Origin: Streptoalloteichus tenebrarius
Lineage (GTDB): Bacteria > Actinomycetota > Actinomycetes > Mycobacteriales > Pseudonocardiaceae
Direction: 5' to 3'
DNA: 64,000 nucleotides
NCBI RefSeq assembly: GCF_024171885.1
Contig: NZ_JAMTCP010000010.1
Span: 1 to 64,000, forward strand
The position numbers and the translations under genes were made by a program. Shown piece after piece: positions 6,026 through 14,103 of the stretch; the first letter of the stretch is position 1; each line of letters starts with the position of its first letter. The notes under the pieces are model-generated. The model saw nothing but the letters and a program-made list of their open reading frames with translations, did not search any database and was not told where the DNA came from.

Positions 6026-8635
6026 CTACCGGGGCGCGGGGAGCGCCACCTCACACCGTTGGCCGGCCTGCCCCGGCAGGAGCGCGGGATCGCTCGGGTC
6101 CTGGCACCGGGGCGTGGCGGCGGGACCCGACGGAGCGGCGGGGGACGCCGGGGACGACGTCGTCGGGCTCGGCGTGGTGGTGGACGGGGCGGGCGACGGC
6201 CGCGCCGGCGGTGACGAGGGAGCCGGCGTGGTGGTCGCCGGCGGACCGCTCGTGGTCGTCGGGCGCGGCGGCTCGCTCGTCGTGGTCGTCGGCCGTCCGG
6301 GCTGGTCGGGCTGGTTGGGCTGGTTGGGCGCTGAGGGGCGGGGCCGGTCGCCGTCCTCCGGTCGCGACGGCGTCGACGGGTGCCGGTCGGACGGCTGGGG
6401 CGAGCCCGACCCAGAGGGCCCAGAGGTCCCGGAAGGCGCTGAGGGCCCGGTGAGCACGGACGACGCGGGGATGGAGCCGAGGACGGGCAGCCCCGGCGGG
6501 CCGGGCGGCCGCTCCGGGCCGGCGAGGTGCTCGCTGGGCCGGTCAGGGTTCCGGTGGTCGACGGTGATCGACCGGCTGACGGCCGCCTCGCCGAGTCGGG
6601 CGGCGACCTGGACGACGCCGTGGAGGTCCCAGCCCACGAACCACGCGGAGAAGCGGTAGGTCTCGCCGGGCCGGACGTCCTTGGTGGCGGTGCAGGTGAG
6701 GGTGCGCCCGGAGTGCGCGCAGCCGGGCTGCACGGAGATCGGGGGGAGCTGCCACGGCGACTCGACGGTCACGCTCGGCCGGCCCGGCAGGTCCCCGGTG
6801 TTGTTCGCGGTGATCTCCAGCCGGGTGGCCGGCGGCAGCCCCCACCGGACGACCCGCACGTCGAGGTCGACGCCGTGCCGGCGCTGGGCCACGGTGAGGC
6901 CGACCCTGACCGGCATGGGCGCGCCGGGGCCGCCCCTGACGTCGCCGGTGATCGTGCCGTCGCCGATCTGCGGGCCGGCGGCGAGCACCAGGGTGAACGT
7001 CATCTGCTCCCTGGCGGCCAGTCCCCGGTCGGTGACGCACTCGATGTTCCCGGTGCAGCTCACCGAGGGCGGCGTCGCGCTCCCGGCGGGCGTCGGCCCG
7101 GCGGAGAGCATCCGCGCGGTGGAGGCGCGGGCCGGCGACGCGGTGACGCCCTCGGGCAGGGCGAGGGACAGCCGCACCGGCTCGGACGGGCCGTCCCCGG
7201 TGTTGGTCACCGTGATCGGCAGTTCGACGGTCTGCTCCGGCGCCAACGTCACGGAGCTGGGCGCGCTCAGCGCCAGGCTCGGGGCCGGTCGCGGCGGGTT
7301 CCCGGGGTCCGGGTCCCCCGGCTCGGGACGTCCGGGGTCCGGGGGCGCCGGCGGATCGGCGGGCTGAGGAGGCTGGGCGGCGTCGGCCGGCGCGGGAACG
7401 GAACCAGGGGCGGGCTCGGGGTTCCGCGTCTCCGGTGCGGCGGGCGGCGGAGCGACCAGCGGCGGCGCGGCGGGGCTCGGCGAGACCGCCGCCGGCGGGC
7501 GGACCGAGGGCGACGACGGCTCGGGGGAGACCGGCGGGGGCGCCTGCGTCGCGGGCGCGGGCTGCTGGGTTCTCGGCGGTGGCGGAGGCGGCTCCGCGAG
7601 CCGCAGCTCGATGCCGGCGGGGCCGGCCACCAGGCCCACGGCCACCACGGCGGCGAGGGCGGCGGTGGACGCCGCCGTCCCGGCCGCCTGCCGGGGCAGC
7701 GAACTCCCCGCGCCGCCGGAGCCGCCACCCGTCGAAGCCGGGCCAGCCGCCGGGCCAGCCGGACCGGTCGCCGGGCTGGTCGCCGCCGCACCGGACGCGG
7801 TGACCGCGGCCGCGCCCCAGCCGCCGGTCGAGGTCGCGGCCGACGCGAGGTAGGCGCTGGTCGCGCCACCCAGCACGATCGGCGCGACGAACGCGCGCAG
7901 CGCGCCGTTGACGTCGGCCAGCTCGGCGGCCAGCGCCCGGCAGCGGTCGCACTCGTCGAGGTGCTTCTCGACCTGCGCGGTCTCCCGCCGCGACAGCCCG
8001 CCGCGCGTCCACGCGCCGAGCCGGTCGACGGTGGCGCGGCACCGGGCCTCCCCGGTCTCGGCGAGGTGGACCTGGAGGTAGGCCTGTCGCAGCCCCTCCC
8101 TGGCGCGGTAGGCCAGCGCGGACACCCCGTTCGGCGTCAGCCCGAGGAGGGGCGCGACCTGCGCGGGGGACTGCCCCTCGATCTCGGTGTGCCACAGCAC
8201 CGCCTGCCACCGCTCCGGCAGCCGGGCGAACGCCTTGGCGGCGAGCGAGCGCTCCAGGCCGGCCACCGCGGTGTCGCGGAACGGCACGCTGGTCACCGAG
8301 GGCGGGGCGACGGCGGTGACGTCGTCGGACAGCTCGACCCGCCGCTCCCTGCGGGTGCGGTCGTAGGCGGTGTGCCGGACCGCCGTCAGCAGGTAGGCGC
8401 GGAAGGCGGTGTCCGGGCCACCCCCCGCCCTGAGCGTGTCCAGCACCTTGGCGAACGCCTCGGAGACCAGGTCGTCCGCCTCCGCCTGGGAGCGGGAGAG
8501 CTGGCGGGCCAGGTTGAGCGCCGCGGAGACGTGCCGCTGGTAGAGCTGACCGTACGCGTCGACGGTGCCCGCGCGGACCGCTGAGATCAACTCGGCGTCG
8601 CTGGGGCCGTGGACGTCTGCGGAGGCAGTGGACAC
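6026..8635 (-). CDS. ECF-type sigma factor fused to zinc-finger anti-sigma-like region, membrane helix and ectodomain
   Basis: 869 residues from GTG 8635, which has GGGAGGAG 6-8 nt upstream. Sigma region 2 lies at about 15-98 and region 4 at about 130-190. An H-x3-C-x2-C zinc motif follows (His225, Cys229, Cys232), typical of ZAS anti-sigma factors. Then come an Ala/Gly segment, one hydrophobic helix at about 318-342, a Pro-rich stalk, two beta-rich domains resembling DUF11/CARDB (NTGD motifs around 480-540 and 610-680) and a Ser/Thr/Pro-rich tail with two terminal cysteines. Most ECF sigma factors are about 200 residues with a separate anti-sigma protein; here both appear to be one polypeptide. 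Target promoters and any release proteolysis are unknown. Confidence 0.85.
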   Translation of the reverse strand: MSTASADVHGPSDAELISAVRAGTVDAYGQLYQRHVSAALNLARQLSRSQAEADDLVSEAFAKVLDTLRAGGGPDTAFRAYLLTAVRHTAYDRTRRERRVELSDDVTAVAPPSVTSVPFRDTAVAGLERSLAAKAFARLPERWQAVLWHTEIEGQSPAQVAPLLGLTPNGVSALAYRAREGLRQAYLQVHLAETGEARCRATVDRLGAWTRGGLSRRETAQVEKHLDECDRCRALAAELADVNGALRAFVAPIVLGGATSAYLASAATSTGGWGAAAVTASGAAATSPATGPAGPAAGPASTGGGSGGAGSSLPRQAAGTAASTAALAAVVAVGLVAGPAGIELRLAEPPPPPPRTQQPAPATQAPPPVSPEPSSPSVRPPAAVSPSPAAPPLVAPPPAAPETRNPEPAPGSVPAPADAAQPPQPADPPAPPDPGRPEPGDPDPGNPPRPAPSLALSAPSSVTLAPEQTVELPITVTNTGDGPSEPVRLSLALPEGVTASPARASTARMLSAGPTPAGSATPPSVSCTGNIECVTDRGLAAREQMTFTLVLAAGPQIGDGTITGDVRGGPGAPMPVRVGLTVAQRRHGVDLDVRVVRWGLPPATRLEITANNTGDLPGRPSVTVESPWQLPPISVQPGCAHSGRTLTCTATKDVRPGETYRFSAWFVGWDLHGVVQVAARLGEAAVSRSITVDHRNPDRPSEHLAGPERPPGPPGLPVLGSIPASSVLTGPSAPSGTSGPSGSGSPQPSDRHPSTPSRPEDGDRPRPSAPNQPNQPDQPGRPTTTTSEPPRPTTTSGPPATTTPAPSSPPARPSPAPSTTTPSPTTSSPASPAAPSGPAATPRCQDPSDPALLPGQAGQRCEVALPAPR

Positions 8636-8666
8636 CCGGCTCCTCCCCTCTCCTGCTCGCTCAGTG

Positions 8667-8691
8667 TGACGAACCAGGGGGGTTTTCGTCA
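8667..8691. promoter_or_regulatory. inverted repeat TGACGAA-N11-TTCGTCA in a divergent promoter region
   Basis: Perfect 7-bp arms at 8667-8673 and 8685-8691, with a further partial copy (GTCACGAA) near 8703. It lies 30 bp upstream of the sigma-fusion start and about 90 bp upstream of the divergent gene, so it could be an operator or an autoregulated promoter element. Confidence 0.5.
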
Positions 8692-8778
8692 CGCCGAACA
8701 GCGTCACGAATTGGGGCGGACACCGTCACCCCAGTGGTGTATTCGGCCGAGAGGTCGGGGGGAAGGAGGGGACCGACG

Positions 8779-9603
8779 GTGATCGTTCCGACGGACCCCG
8801 GACGGATCGGCGGGGGATCCGCGCTGGTCGCGCGCCTCAGACGGCGGTGGCACGCGGCGAGCATGCTGTCCGGCTGGACGTTCGGGGGGGACTGGGCGGC
8901 GCCGCAGGTGGACGAGGTGTGCCTGGCGGTGGTGGCGCGGCTGCCGCTCGCCGGGCCGCTCGCGGCGCTGGGGCGGGCGCGGGCCAGGGCGGGGGTCGGG
9001 CTCAGGGAGACGCTCGTCGACCTGGCCGCGCTGCACGCCGTGCTGGTGGACCGGGGTGAGGCCGAGCCGGCGGTGGCCGACCCGGACGGCGTGCCCGCGA
9101 AGTGGGTGCGGCTGGTGGCGGAGGGGTGGGCGGACACGCTCGACGAGCGGACGGCGGCCGGCGGCGTGACGGACGCGCTGACCGGGCTGGTCACGCCCGC
9201 CTACCTGCGGACGCGGCTGCGGGAGCTGTACCTCGCCGGGGCGGCGGACGGGCGGCCGGTGGACCGGACCCACGCGCTGGTGGCGGTGGCTCTGGACGTC
9301 TCCGCCCTCTCCGGTCTGGCCGGCTGGGCGCGGTTGGTCGCGATGACGCTGGTGGGTGAGGTGTTGCGGGCGGTCTTCGACGAGGGGGAGACGCACGCAA
9401 TTCTTCGCCCGTCCGTGGGAGTGGTGCTCGCGCTCCGCAACGCACGGCTCACGGACCGGCTGGTGATGACCCGGGATCTGCTCGCCCAACGGCTCGCGGC
9501 CGACCCGGAACTCGGATCGGGCGACCTCGTGCGGGTGTGGTGGGAACCGTTGCCGGCGACCCACGCGGAGGCCTGCGCCGTGCTCGACCAGCTCGGGAGG
9601 TGA
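8779..9603 (+). CDS. degenerate GGDEF-like protein
   Basis: 274 residues from GTG 8779, preceded by GGAGGG at 8765-8770. The N-terminal half is helical with no clear domain. From about residue 135 the pattern D-A-L-T-G-L, helix, then R-L-R-E-L-Y, then a V-A-L-D-V strand resembles the front of GGDEF (diguanylate cyclase) domains, which begin with D-x-L-T-G-L. The GGDEF signature and I-site are absent, so it is unlikely to make c-di-GMP; binding or a regulatory role is possible. It is divergent from the sigma fusion with a shared ~140 bp promoter region. The assignment rests on pattern recognition only. Confidence 0.55.
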   Translation: MIVPTDPGRIGGGSALVARLRRRWHAASMLSGWTFGGDWAAPQVDEVCLAVVARLPLAGPLAALGRARARAGVGLRETLVDLAALHAVLVDRGEAEPAVADPDGVPAKWVRLVAEGWADTLDERTAAGGVTDALTGLVTPAYLRTRLRELYLAGAADGRPVDRTHALVAVALDVSALSGLAGWARLVAMTLVGEVLRAVFDEGETHAILRPSVGVVLALRNARLTDRLVMTRDLLAQRLAADPELGSGDLVRVWWEPLPATHAEACAVLDQLGR

Positions 9604-9701
9604 CCCGCGCCGTGGAGTGACGACCGGCGGTGCGGTTCCGCTCCTCGAAGGAGGTGCGTTCTCTTCACGGCCTGTGATTTCTCTCGGCCGACTTGTCGGA
9701 G

Positions 9702-9751
9702 TTATCCAGCCGACTTGTCGGAGTTATCCACAGGTGCCCGAGTTATCCACA
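9702..9751. promoter_or_regulatory. cluster of DnaA-box-like sites
   Basis: Two perfect TTATCCACA nonamers (9724-9732 and 9743-9751) and one near match, TTATCCAGC (9702-9710), lie at about 20-bp spacing in the same orientation. They sit within repeated segments (GCCGACTTGTCGGAG and GAGTTATCCACAGGTGC, each present twice). TTATNCACA is the bacterial DnaA-binding consensus. No dnaA, dnaN or AT-rich unwinding region is nearby, so this is not an obvious origin; DnaA titration or regulation of purK is more likely. Confidence 0.6.
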
Positions 9752-10015
9752 GGTGCGGTCGCTGCCGCTGCGGCGGCCGGGCGGTGATCGGTAGGCTGGA
9801 GCAGGGCTCGCCCCCCAGGGCGGGTGGGGGCTGACCTGGGGTGATGGGAGAGCGGGGCCGGGGGAGGGCCCGCGGTGAGGGGCGTCCGGAGACGTCGGGC
9901 TCACCGGGTCTGACCGGCCGGGTAGGCGTGGCGCGGAGCCGTCGCACGGGGGTTGTCGCATGGGGGTCCCGGCCCGGACCGGGCAGTGCCGTTCGGCCCG
10001 TCTGTCCTGCTCCGT

Positions 10016-10021
10016 TAGGCT
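10016..10021 (+). promoter_or_regulatory. -10 element TAGGCT of purK
   Basis: TAGGCT is followed by 9 nt and then the purK GTG at 10031, implying a very short or absent 5' leader. No Shine-Dalgarno sequence is visible. Confidence 0.45.
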
Positions 10022-10030
10022 GACGAACCC

Positions 10031-11215
10031 GTGGACCCCCGCACCGGAACCCCCGTCGTCGGCATGGTGGGCGGCGGGCAGCTCGCCCGGATGACCCATC
10101 AGGCCGCCATCCCGCTCGGCCAGTCCCTCCGCGTGCTGTCGGTGGCCGACAGCGATCCGGCCGCCCTAGTCGCCAGGGACGTGGTGCTGGGCCACCACAC
10201 CGACCTCGACGCGCTCCGCTCCTTCGCCGAGGGGTGCGACGTCCTCACCTTCGACCACGAGCACGTGCCGAACGAGCACCTGCGCGTGCTGGTCGGCGAG
10301 GGCGTCAAGGTGCACCCCGGCCCCGAGGCCCTGCTGCACGCCCAGGACAAGCTGGTGATGCGCCGCCGGCTCGCCGACCTCGGCCTGCCCGTGCCGCCGT
10401 TCGCCGAGGTCACCCGGCTCGACGACGTCCTGGCGTTCGGTGCGAAGTTCGGCTGGCCGTGCGTGCTCAAGGCCGCCAGGGGCGGCTACGACGGCCGGGG
10501 CGTCTGGATGCTCGACACCCCGGAGAGCGCGCGGCGCGCGGTGCCCGAGTTGCTGGAGGCGGGAACGCCGCTGCTCGTGGAGCAGTGCGTGCCCCTGCGC
10601 AGGGAGTTCGCCGCCCTCGTCGCCCGCTCGCCGTTCGGGCAGGGGGCCGCGTGGCCGCTGGTGCAGACCGTGCAGAAGGACGGGATCTGCGTCGAGGTGC
10701 TGGCGCCGGCGCCCGAGGTCCACCTGGAGCTCGCCGAGTCCGCGCAGGAACTCGCCCTGCGCGTGGCCGACGAGCTGGGCGTCGTCGGCGTGCTCGCGGT
10801 CGAGCTGTTCGACACCGACGCGGGCATCCTCGTCAACGAGCTGGCGATGCGCCCGCACAACTCGGGCCACTGGACGATGGACGGCTCGCTGACCTCGCAG
10901 TTCGAGCAGCACCTCCGCGCCGTCCTCGACTACCCGCTCGGCGCGACCGACCCGGTGGCGCCGGCCGTGGTGATGGCGAACGTCCTCGGCGCGCCGGCCA
11001 CGCCCGAGATGGGGGTTGACGAGCGCCTGCACCACCTGTTCGCCCGGTACCCGGACGCCCGCGTCCACCTCTACGGCAAGGCGGAGCGGCCGGGTCGCAA
11101 GATCGGCCACGTCAACGTGCTGGGCGAGCGGATGGAGACGGTGCGGGAGAAGGCCCGCCTCGCCGCGCACTGGCTCTCGCACGCCGAGTGGCTGGACGGC
11201 TACCAGATCCACTGA
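10031..11215 (+). CDS. purK: N5-carboxyaminoimidazole ribonucleotide synthase
   Basis: 394 residues, ATP-grasp fold. PurK converts AIR, ATP and bicarbonate to N5-CAIR in purine biosynthesis. Visible features are the N-terminal GGGQLARM nucleotide-site motif, TFDHEHVP, the glycine-rich ATP-grasp loop [12 protein letters not shown] and the metal-binding segment [14 protein letters not shown]. It is followed by purE, the next enzyme, 130 bp downstream, the same order as in M. tuberculosis (Rv3276c-Rv3275c). Confidence 0.95.
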   Translation: MDPRTGTPVVGMVGGGQLARMTHQAAIPLGQSLRVLSVADSDPAALVARDVVLGHHTDLDALRSFAEGCDVLTFDHEHVPNEHLRVLVGEGVKVHPGPEALLHAQDKLVMRRRLADLGLPVPPFAEVTRLDDVLAFGAKFGWPCVLKAARGGYDGRGVWMLDTPESARRAVPELLEAGTPLLVEQCVPLRREFAALVARSPFGQGAAWPLVQTVQKDGICVEVLAPAPEVHLELAESAQELALRVADELGVVGVLAVELFDTDAGILVNELAMRPHNSGHWTMDGSLTSQFEQHLRAVLDYPLGATDPVAPAVVMANVLGAPATPEMGVDERLHHLFARYPDARVHLYGKAERPGRKIGHVNVLGERMETVREKARLAAHWLSHAEWLDGYQIH

Positions 11216-11345
11216 GCGCCGGCGTCGTCGACGTCCGTCGCGTCCGGTGTGGGCGACGTGCGGCGTCGCCCGCGCCGGGACGGCCGGGCGCGCCGCCGGA
11301 CCAGACGAACCCCGCGGTCGTGGGGTCCAACGGAAGGAGGAGGGC

Positions 11346-11852
11346 GTGGCGGACGACCCGATGGTCGGCGTGATCATGGGCAGTGACTCCGACTGGCCCG
11401 TGATGGAGGCGGCGGCGCGGGCCCTGGCCGAGTTCGGCGTGCCGTACGAGGTGGGTGTGGTGTCCGCGCACCGCACGCCGCAGCGCATGCTCGACTACGC
11501 GCGGGAGGCCGCGGGCCGGGGGCTGCGGGTGATCATCGCGGGCGCCGGCGGGGCGGCCCACCTGCCCGGGATGGTGGCCTCGGCGACCGTCCTGCCGGTG
11601 ATCGGCGTCCCCGTGCCGTTGAAGCACCTCGACGGCATGGACTCGCTGCTGTCGATCGTGCAGATGCCGGCCGGCGTGCCCGTCGCGACCGTCTCGGTGG
11701 GCGGCGCGCGCAACGCGGGTCTGCTCGCGGTGCGCATGCTGGCCGCCGGCGACCAGGTCCTCCAGCAGAAGATGGCCGCCTTCCAGGCCGACCTGGAGCG
11801 GATGGTGCTGGACAAGGACGCCGCGCTGCGCGAGCGGGTCGCCGGCTCCTGA
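11346..11852 (+). CDS. purE: N5-CAIR mutase
   Basis: 168 residues, class I PurE, which moves the carboxylate of N5-CAIR to give CAIR. Motifs: GSDSDWPVM near the N-terminus, SAHRTP with the catalytic His, and [11 protein letters not shown]. The start is GTG 11346 with AAGGAGGAGGG immediately upstream; the longer open frame to 11016 overlaps purK and is not used. Same operon direction as purK. Confidence 0.95.
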   Translation: MADDPMVGVIMGSDSDWPVMEAAARALAEFGVPYEVGVVSAHRTPQRMLDYAREAAGRGLRVIIAGAGGAAHLPGMVASATVLPVIGVPVPLKHLDGMDSLLSIVQMPAGVPVATVSVGGARNAGLLAVRMLAAGDQVLQQKMAAFQADLERMVLDKDAALRERVAGS

Positions 11853-11856
11853 CCCG

Positions 11857-11892
11857 GGTTCCGAGGCCGGTTCCGAGGCCGGTTCCGAGGCC
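11857..11892. repeat. three tandem copies of GGTTCCGAGGCC
   Basis: Exact 12-bp units at 11857, 11869 and 11881 immediately after the purE stop. An imperfect stem-loop (about 11896-11935) follows and may act as the purE terminator. Confidence 0.8.
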
Positions 11893-11996
11893 GGGTCCGG
11901 CGTCGGGGCGACGATCACGACGTCCCGGCGCCGGGCCGCCTTGTCACCCGCTCCCGACCGGGGCAGGCTCGGGGTTGCGATCCAGGGCACAGGTGT

Positions 11997-12020
11997 CCCC
12001 GTGTGAACGGGGGCTAACAT
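11997..12020 (+). promoter_or_regulatory. hairpin/operator next to a -10 element upstream of fadE25
   Basis: A perfect inverted repeat CCCCGT-GTGA-ACGGGG (11997-12012) abuts TAACAT (12015-12020), a plausible -10 hexamer 37 nt upstream of the start. A repressor site overlapping the promoter is possible; the regulator is unknown. Confidence 0.4.
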
Positions 12021-12056
12021 CCTGGTCAGCGACGCAGCTACCGGGAGGTAACCAAG

Positions 12057-13220
12057 GTGAACCCGAGCTTCGGCACCTACCAGCTCGCCGAGGAGCACGA
12101 GGCGCTGCGGGAGGCGGTTCGCGCGCTCGCCGAGAAGGAGATCGCCCCGCACGCGGCCGCGGTCGACGAGGAGGAGCGCTTCCCGGCCGAGGCGCACGAC
12201 GCCCTGGTCAAGGCCGGGTTCGCCGCCGTGCACGTGCCGGAGGCCTACGACGGGCAGGGCGCGGACTCCGTGGCGACGTGCATCGTCATCGAGGAGGTGG
12301 CGCGGGTCTGCGCCTCGTCCTCGCTGATCCCCGCGGTCAACAAGCTCGGCACGATGCCGATCCTGCTGTCGGCGTCGGAGGAGCTGAAGAAGCAGGTCCT
12401 GCCGTCGGTCGCCAGCGGGGAGGCCATGGCCTCGTACGCGCTGAGCGAGCGGGAGGCCGGCTCGGACACCGCGTCGATGCGCACCAGGGCGCGGCTGGAC
12501 GGCGACCACTGGGTCCTCAACGGCACCAAGTGTTGGATCACCAACGCCGGCGAGTCGACCTGGTACACCGTGATGGCGGTGACCGACCCGAACGCGGCCA
12601 AGCCGTCGCAGGGCATCTCCGCCTTCGTCGTGCACAAGGACGACCCGGGCTTCGAGGTGGGGCCCAAGGAGCGCAAGCTCGGCATCAAGGGCTCCCCGAC
12701 CCGGGAGATCTACTTCCAGGACTGCACGATCCCGGCTGACCGGATCATCGGTGAGCCCGGCACCGGCCTCAAGACCGCGCTGGCGACCCTCGACCACACC
12801 CGGCCGACCATCGGCGCGCAGGCCGTGGGCATCGCGCAGGGCGCGCTGGACGCCTCCATCGCCTACGTCAGGGACCGCAAGCAGTTCGGCCGCGCGATCA
12901 GCGACTTCCAGGGCGTGCAGTTCATGCTCGCCGACATGGCGATGAAGGTCGAGGCCGCGCGGCACATGGTGTACGTGTCGGCGGCGCGGGCGGAGCGGGG
13001 CGAGCCCGACCTCGGCTTCATCTCGGCGGCGGCCAAGTGCTTCGCCTCCGACGTGGCCATGGAGGTCACCACCAACGCGGTGCAGCTCTTCGGTGGCGCC
13101 GGCTACACCAGGGACTTCCCGGTGGAGCGGATGATGCGTGATGCCAAGATCACCCAGATCTACGAGGGCACCAACCAGATCCAGCGGGTCGTGATGTCCC
13201 GCGCCCTGCTCAGGGGCTGA
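12057..13220 (+). CDS. fadE25: acyl-CoA dehydrogenase, FadE25-like
   Basis: 387 residues, full-length FAD-dependent acyl-CoA dehydrogenase, which oxidises acyl-CoA to trans-2-enoyl-CoA. Motifs: YALSEREAGSD (FAD/substrate signature), WITNAGEST, RKQFGRAISDFQGVQF, and C-terminal IYEGTNQIQR with the catalytic Glu position. The start is GTG 12057 with GGGAGGTAACCAAG upstream. The neighbourhood purK-purE-fadE25 is conserved with M. tuberculosis Rv3276c-Rv3274c, so I use that symbol. The chain-length specificity is not visible. A strong terminator follows. Confidence 0.9.
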   Translation: MNPSFGTYQLAEEHEALREAVRALAEKEIAPHAAAVDEEERFPAEAHDALVKAGFAAVHVPEAYDGQGADSVATCIVIEEVARVCASSSLIPAVNKLGTMPILLSASEELKKQVLPSVASGEAMASYALSEREAGSDTASMRTRARLDGDHWVLNGTKCWITNAGESTWYTVMAVTDPNAAKPSQGISAFVVHKDDPGFEVGPKERKLGIKGSPTREIYFQDCTIPADRIIGEPGTGLKTALATLDHTRPTIGAQAVGIAQGALDASIAYVRDRKQFGRAISDFQGVQFMLADMAMKVEAARHMVYVSAARAERGEPDLGFISAAAKCFASDVAMEVTTNAVQLFGGAGYTRDFPVERMMRDAKITQIYEGTNQIQRVVMSRALLRG

Positions 13221-13235
13221 TCGCGAGTTCTCCCG

Positions 13236-13282
13236 AGGCCCGGAGGCGGCCTGGTCCCCACGACCAGGCCGCCTCCGGGCCT
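13236..13282 (+). terminator. fadE25 terminator
   Basis: Perfect 20-bp stem (13236-13255 with 13263-13282) and a 7-nt loop, starting 15 bp after the stop codon, followed by TCTGCC. Confidence 0.9.
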
Positions 13283-13659
13283 TCTGCCGTCCTGGGGCGT
13301 CTCCACGGGCTCCGCGGTCTCCGTTCGGCTCCGCGGTCTCCGTTGGCTCCCGTCGACTTCGGCTGACTTCGGCTGACTTCGGCCGGCTTGGGTCGCGAGC
13401 GGGAGCGCCGACCGCCCATCCGGCGGCCTCCTCGATTTCGCCAGGTCGGCGGGGGTGGATGCGGCCGGACGAGTGACGGGGCCCACGGAACGACAGGTTT
13501 GATTGAAATTTCACCTACCCGCCGGCAGTCTTGTGCGGGTCGCGTGCCCTGCGGTTTCATCGGCGAGCCGCCGTGGCGCACGACATCCCCTCGTTCCCGA
13601 CCGGGCGTCCCGACCTGGCTGGTCGCCTGCCACCACCCCGCTTTCCGAGGAGATGACAG
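13283..13659. repeat. 377-bp intergenic region with short tandem repeats
   Basis: It contains two copies of an 18-bp unit GGCTCCGCGGTCTCCGTT (13308 and 13327) and three copies of GACTTCGGCT (13355-13384). No convincing gene is present; a small frame from 13503 overlaps the DoxX start in another frame. GAGGAGATGACAG just before 13660 is the DoxX ribosome binding site. Confidence 0.65.
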
Positions 13660-14103
13660 ATGCAGTTGCCGGCGTGGATCCGTGACCTCGTGTTGCTGCT
13701 CGCCCGCGTGGCCGTCGGTGTGGTCTTCATGGCCCACGGATGGCAGAAGCTCGTCACCAACGGCATGGGGCCCACCTCGACCGCCTTCGGTCAGATGGGC
13801 ATCCCGGTCCCGACGCTGTCGGCCTGGTTCACCGCGCTCGTCGAGTTCGCCGGCGGCGCCGCGCTGATCGTCGGCTTCCTGTTGCCGCTGGTCGGCCTGC
13901 TCCAGGCGTTCGCCATGCTGGGCGCGCTGTTCATGGTGCACCTCAACGGCGGGCTGTTTCTGCCGAAGGGCTTCGAGTACGTCCTGGTGCTGGCCGCGGC
14001 CGCGCTCGCCCTGGGGTTCAACGGCGGGGCCTACAGCCTGGACCGGGTGCTGTTCGGCCGGCGGCGGGCGGTCAGCCGCGCGCAGGAGCCGGCAGTCGCC
14101 TGA
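13660..14103 (+). CDS. DoxX family membrane protein
   Basis: 147 residues with four hydrophobic helices (about 10-28, 55-75, 78-98, 105-125) and the DoxX pattern LLLARVAVGVVFMAHGWQKL followed by the F-A-G-G-A-A-L-I-V-G helix. DoxX-like proteins are integral membrane proteins; some associate with redox or oxidative-stress systems. No partner is visible here. The end overlaps the convergent TIGR03089 gene by 32 bp. Confidence 0.85.
   Translation: MQLPAWIRDLVLLLARVAVGVVFMAHGWQKLVTNGMGPTSTAFGQMGIPVPTLSAWFTALVEFAGGAALIVGFLLPLVGLLQAFAMLGALFMVHLNGGLFLPKGFEYVLVLAAAALALGFNGGAYSLDRVLFGRRRAVSRAQEPAVA

Larger units (their letters stand above)
9604..10030. other. 427-bp intergenic region upstream of purK
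   Basis: It contains a duplicated segment with DnaA-box-like sites (9690-9751), then G+C-rich DNA with no convincing ORF, and ends in the purK -10 element. A short open frame at 9841-10023 has no ribosome binding site and looks random. Confidence 0.6.

Noticed and set aside
9690..9760. Chromosomal origin of replication
   Set aside because: Only three DnaA-like boxes, no AT-rich element and no dnaA/dnaN nearby.
9841..10023. 60-codon ORF before purK
   Set aside because: Arg/Gly-rich, no ribosome binding site, overlaps the purK promoter.
13503..13685. 60-codon ORF overlapping the DoxX start
   Set aside because: Overlaps a better supported gene in another frame.
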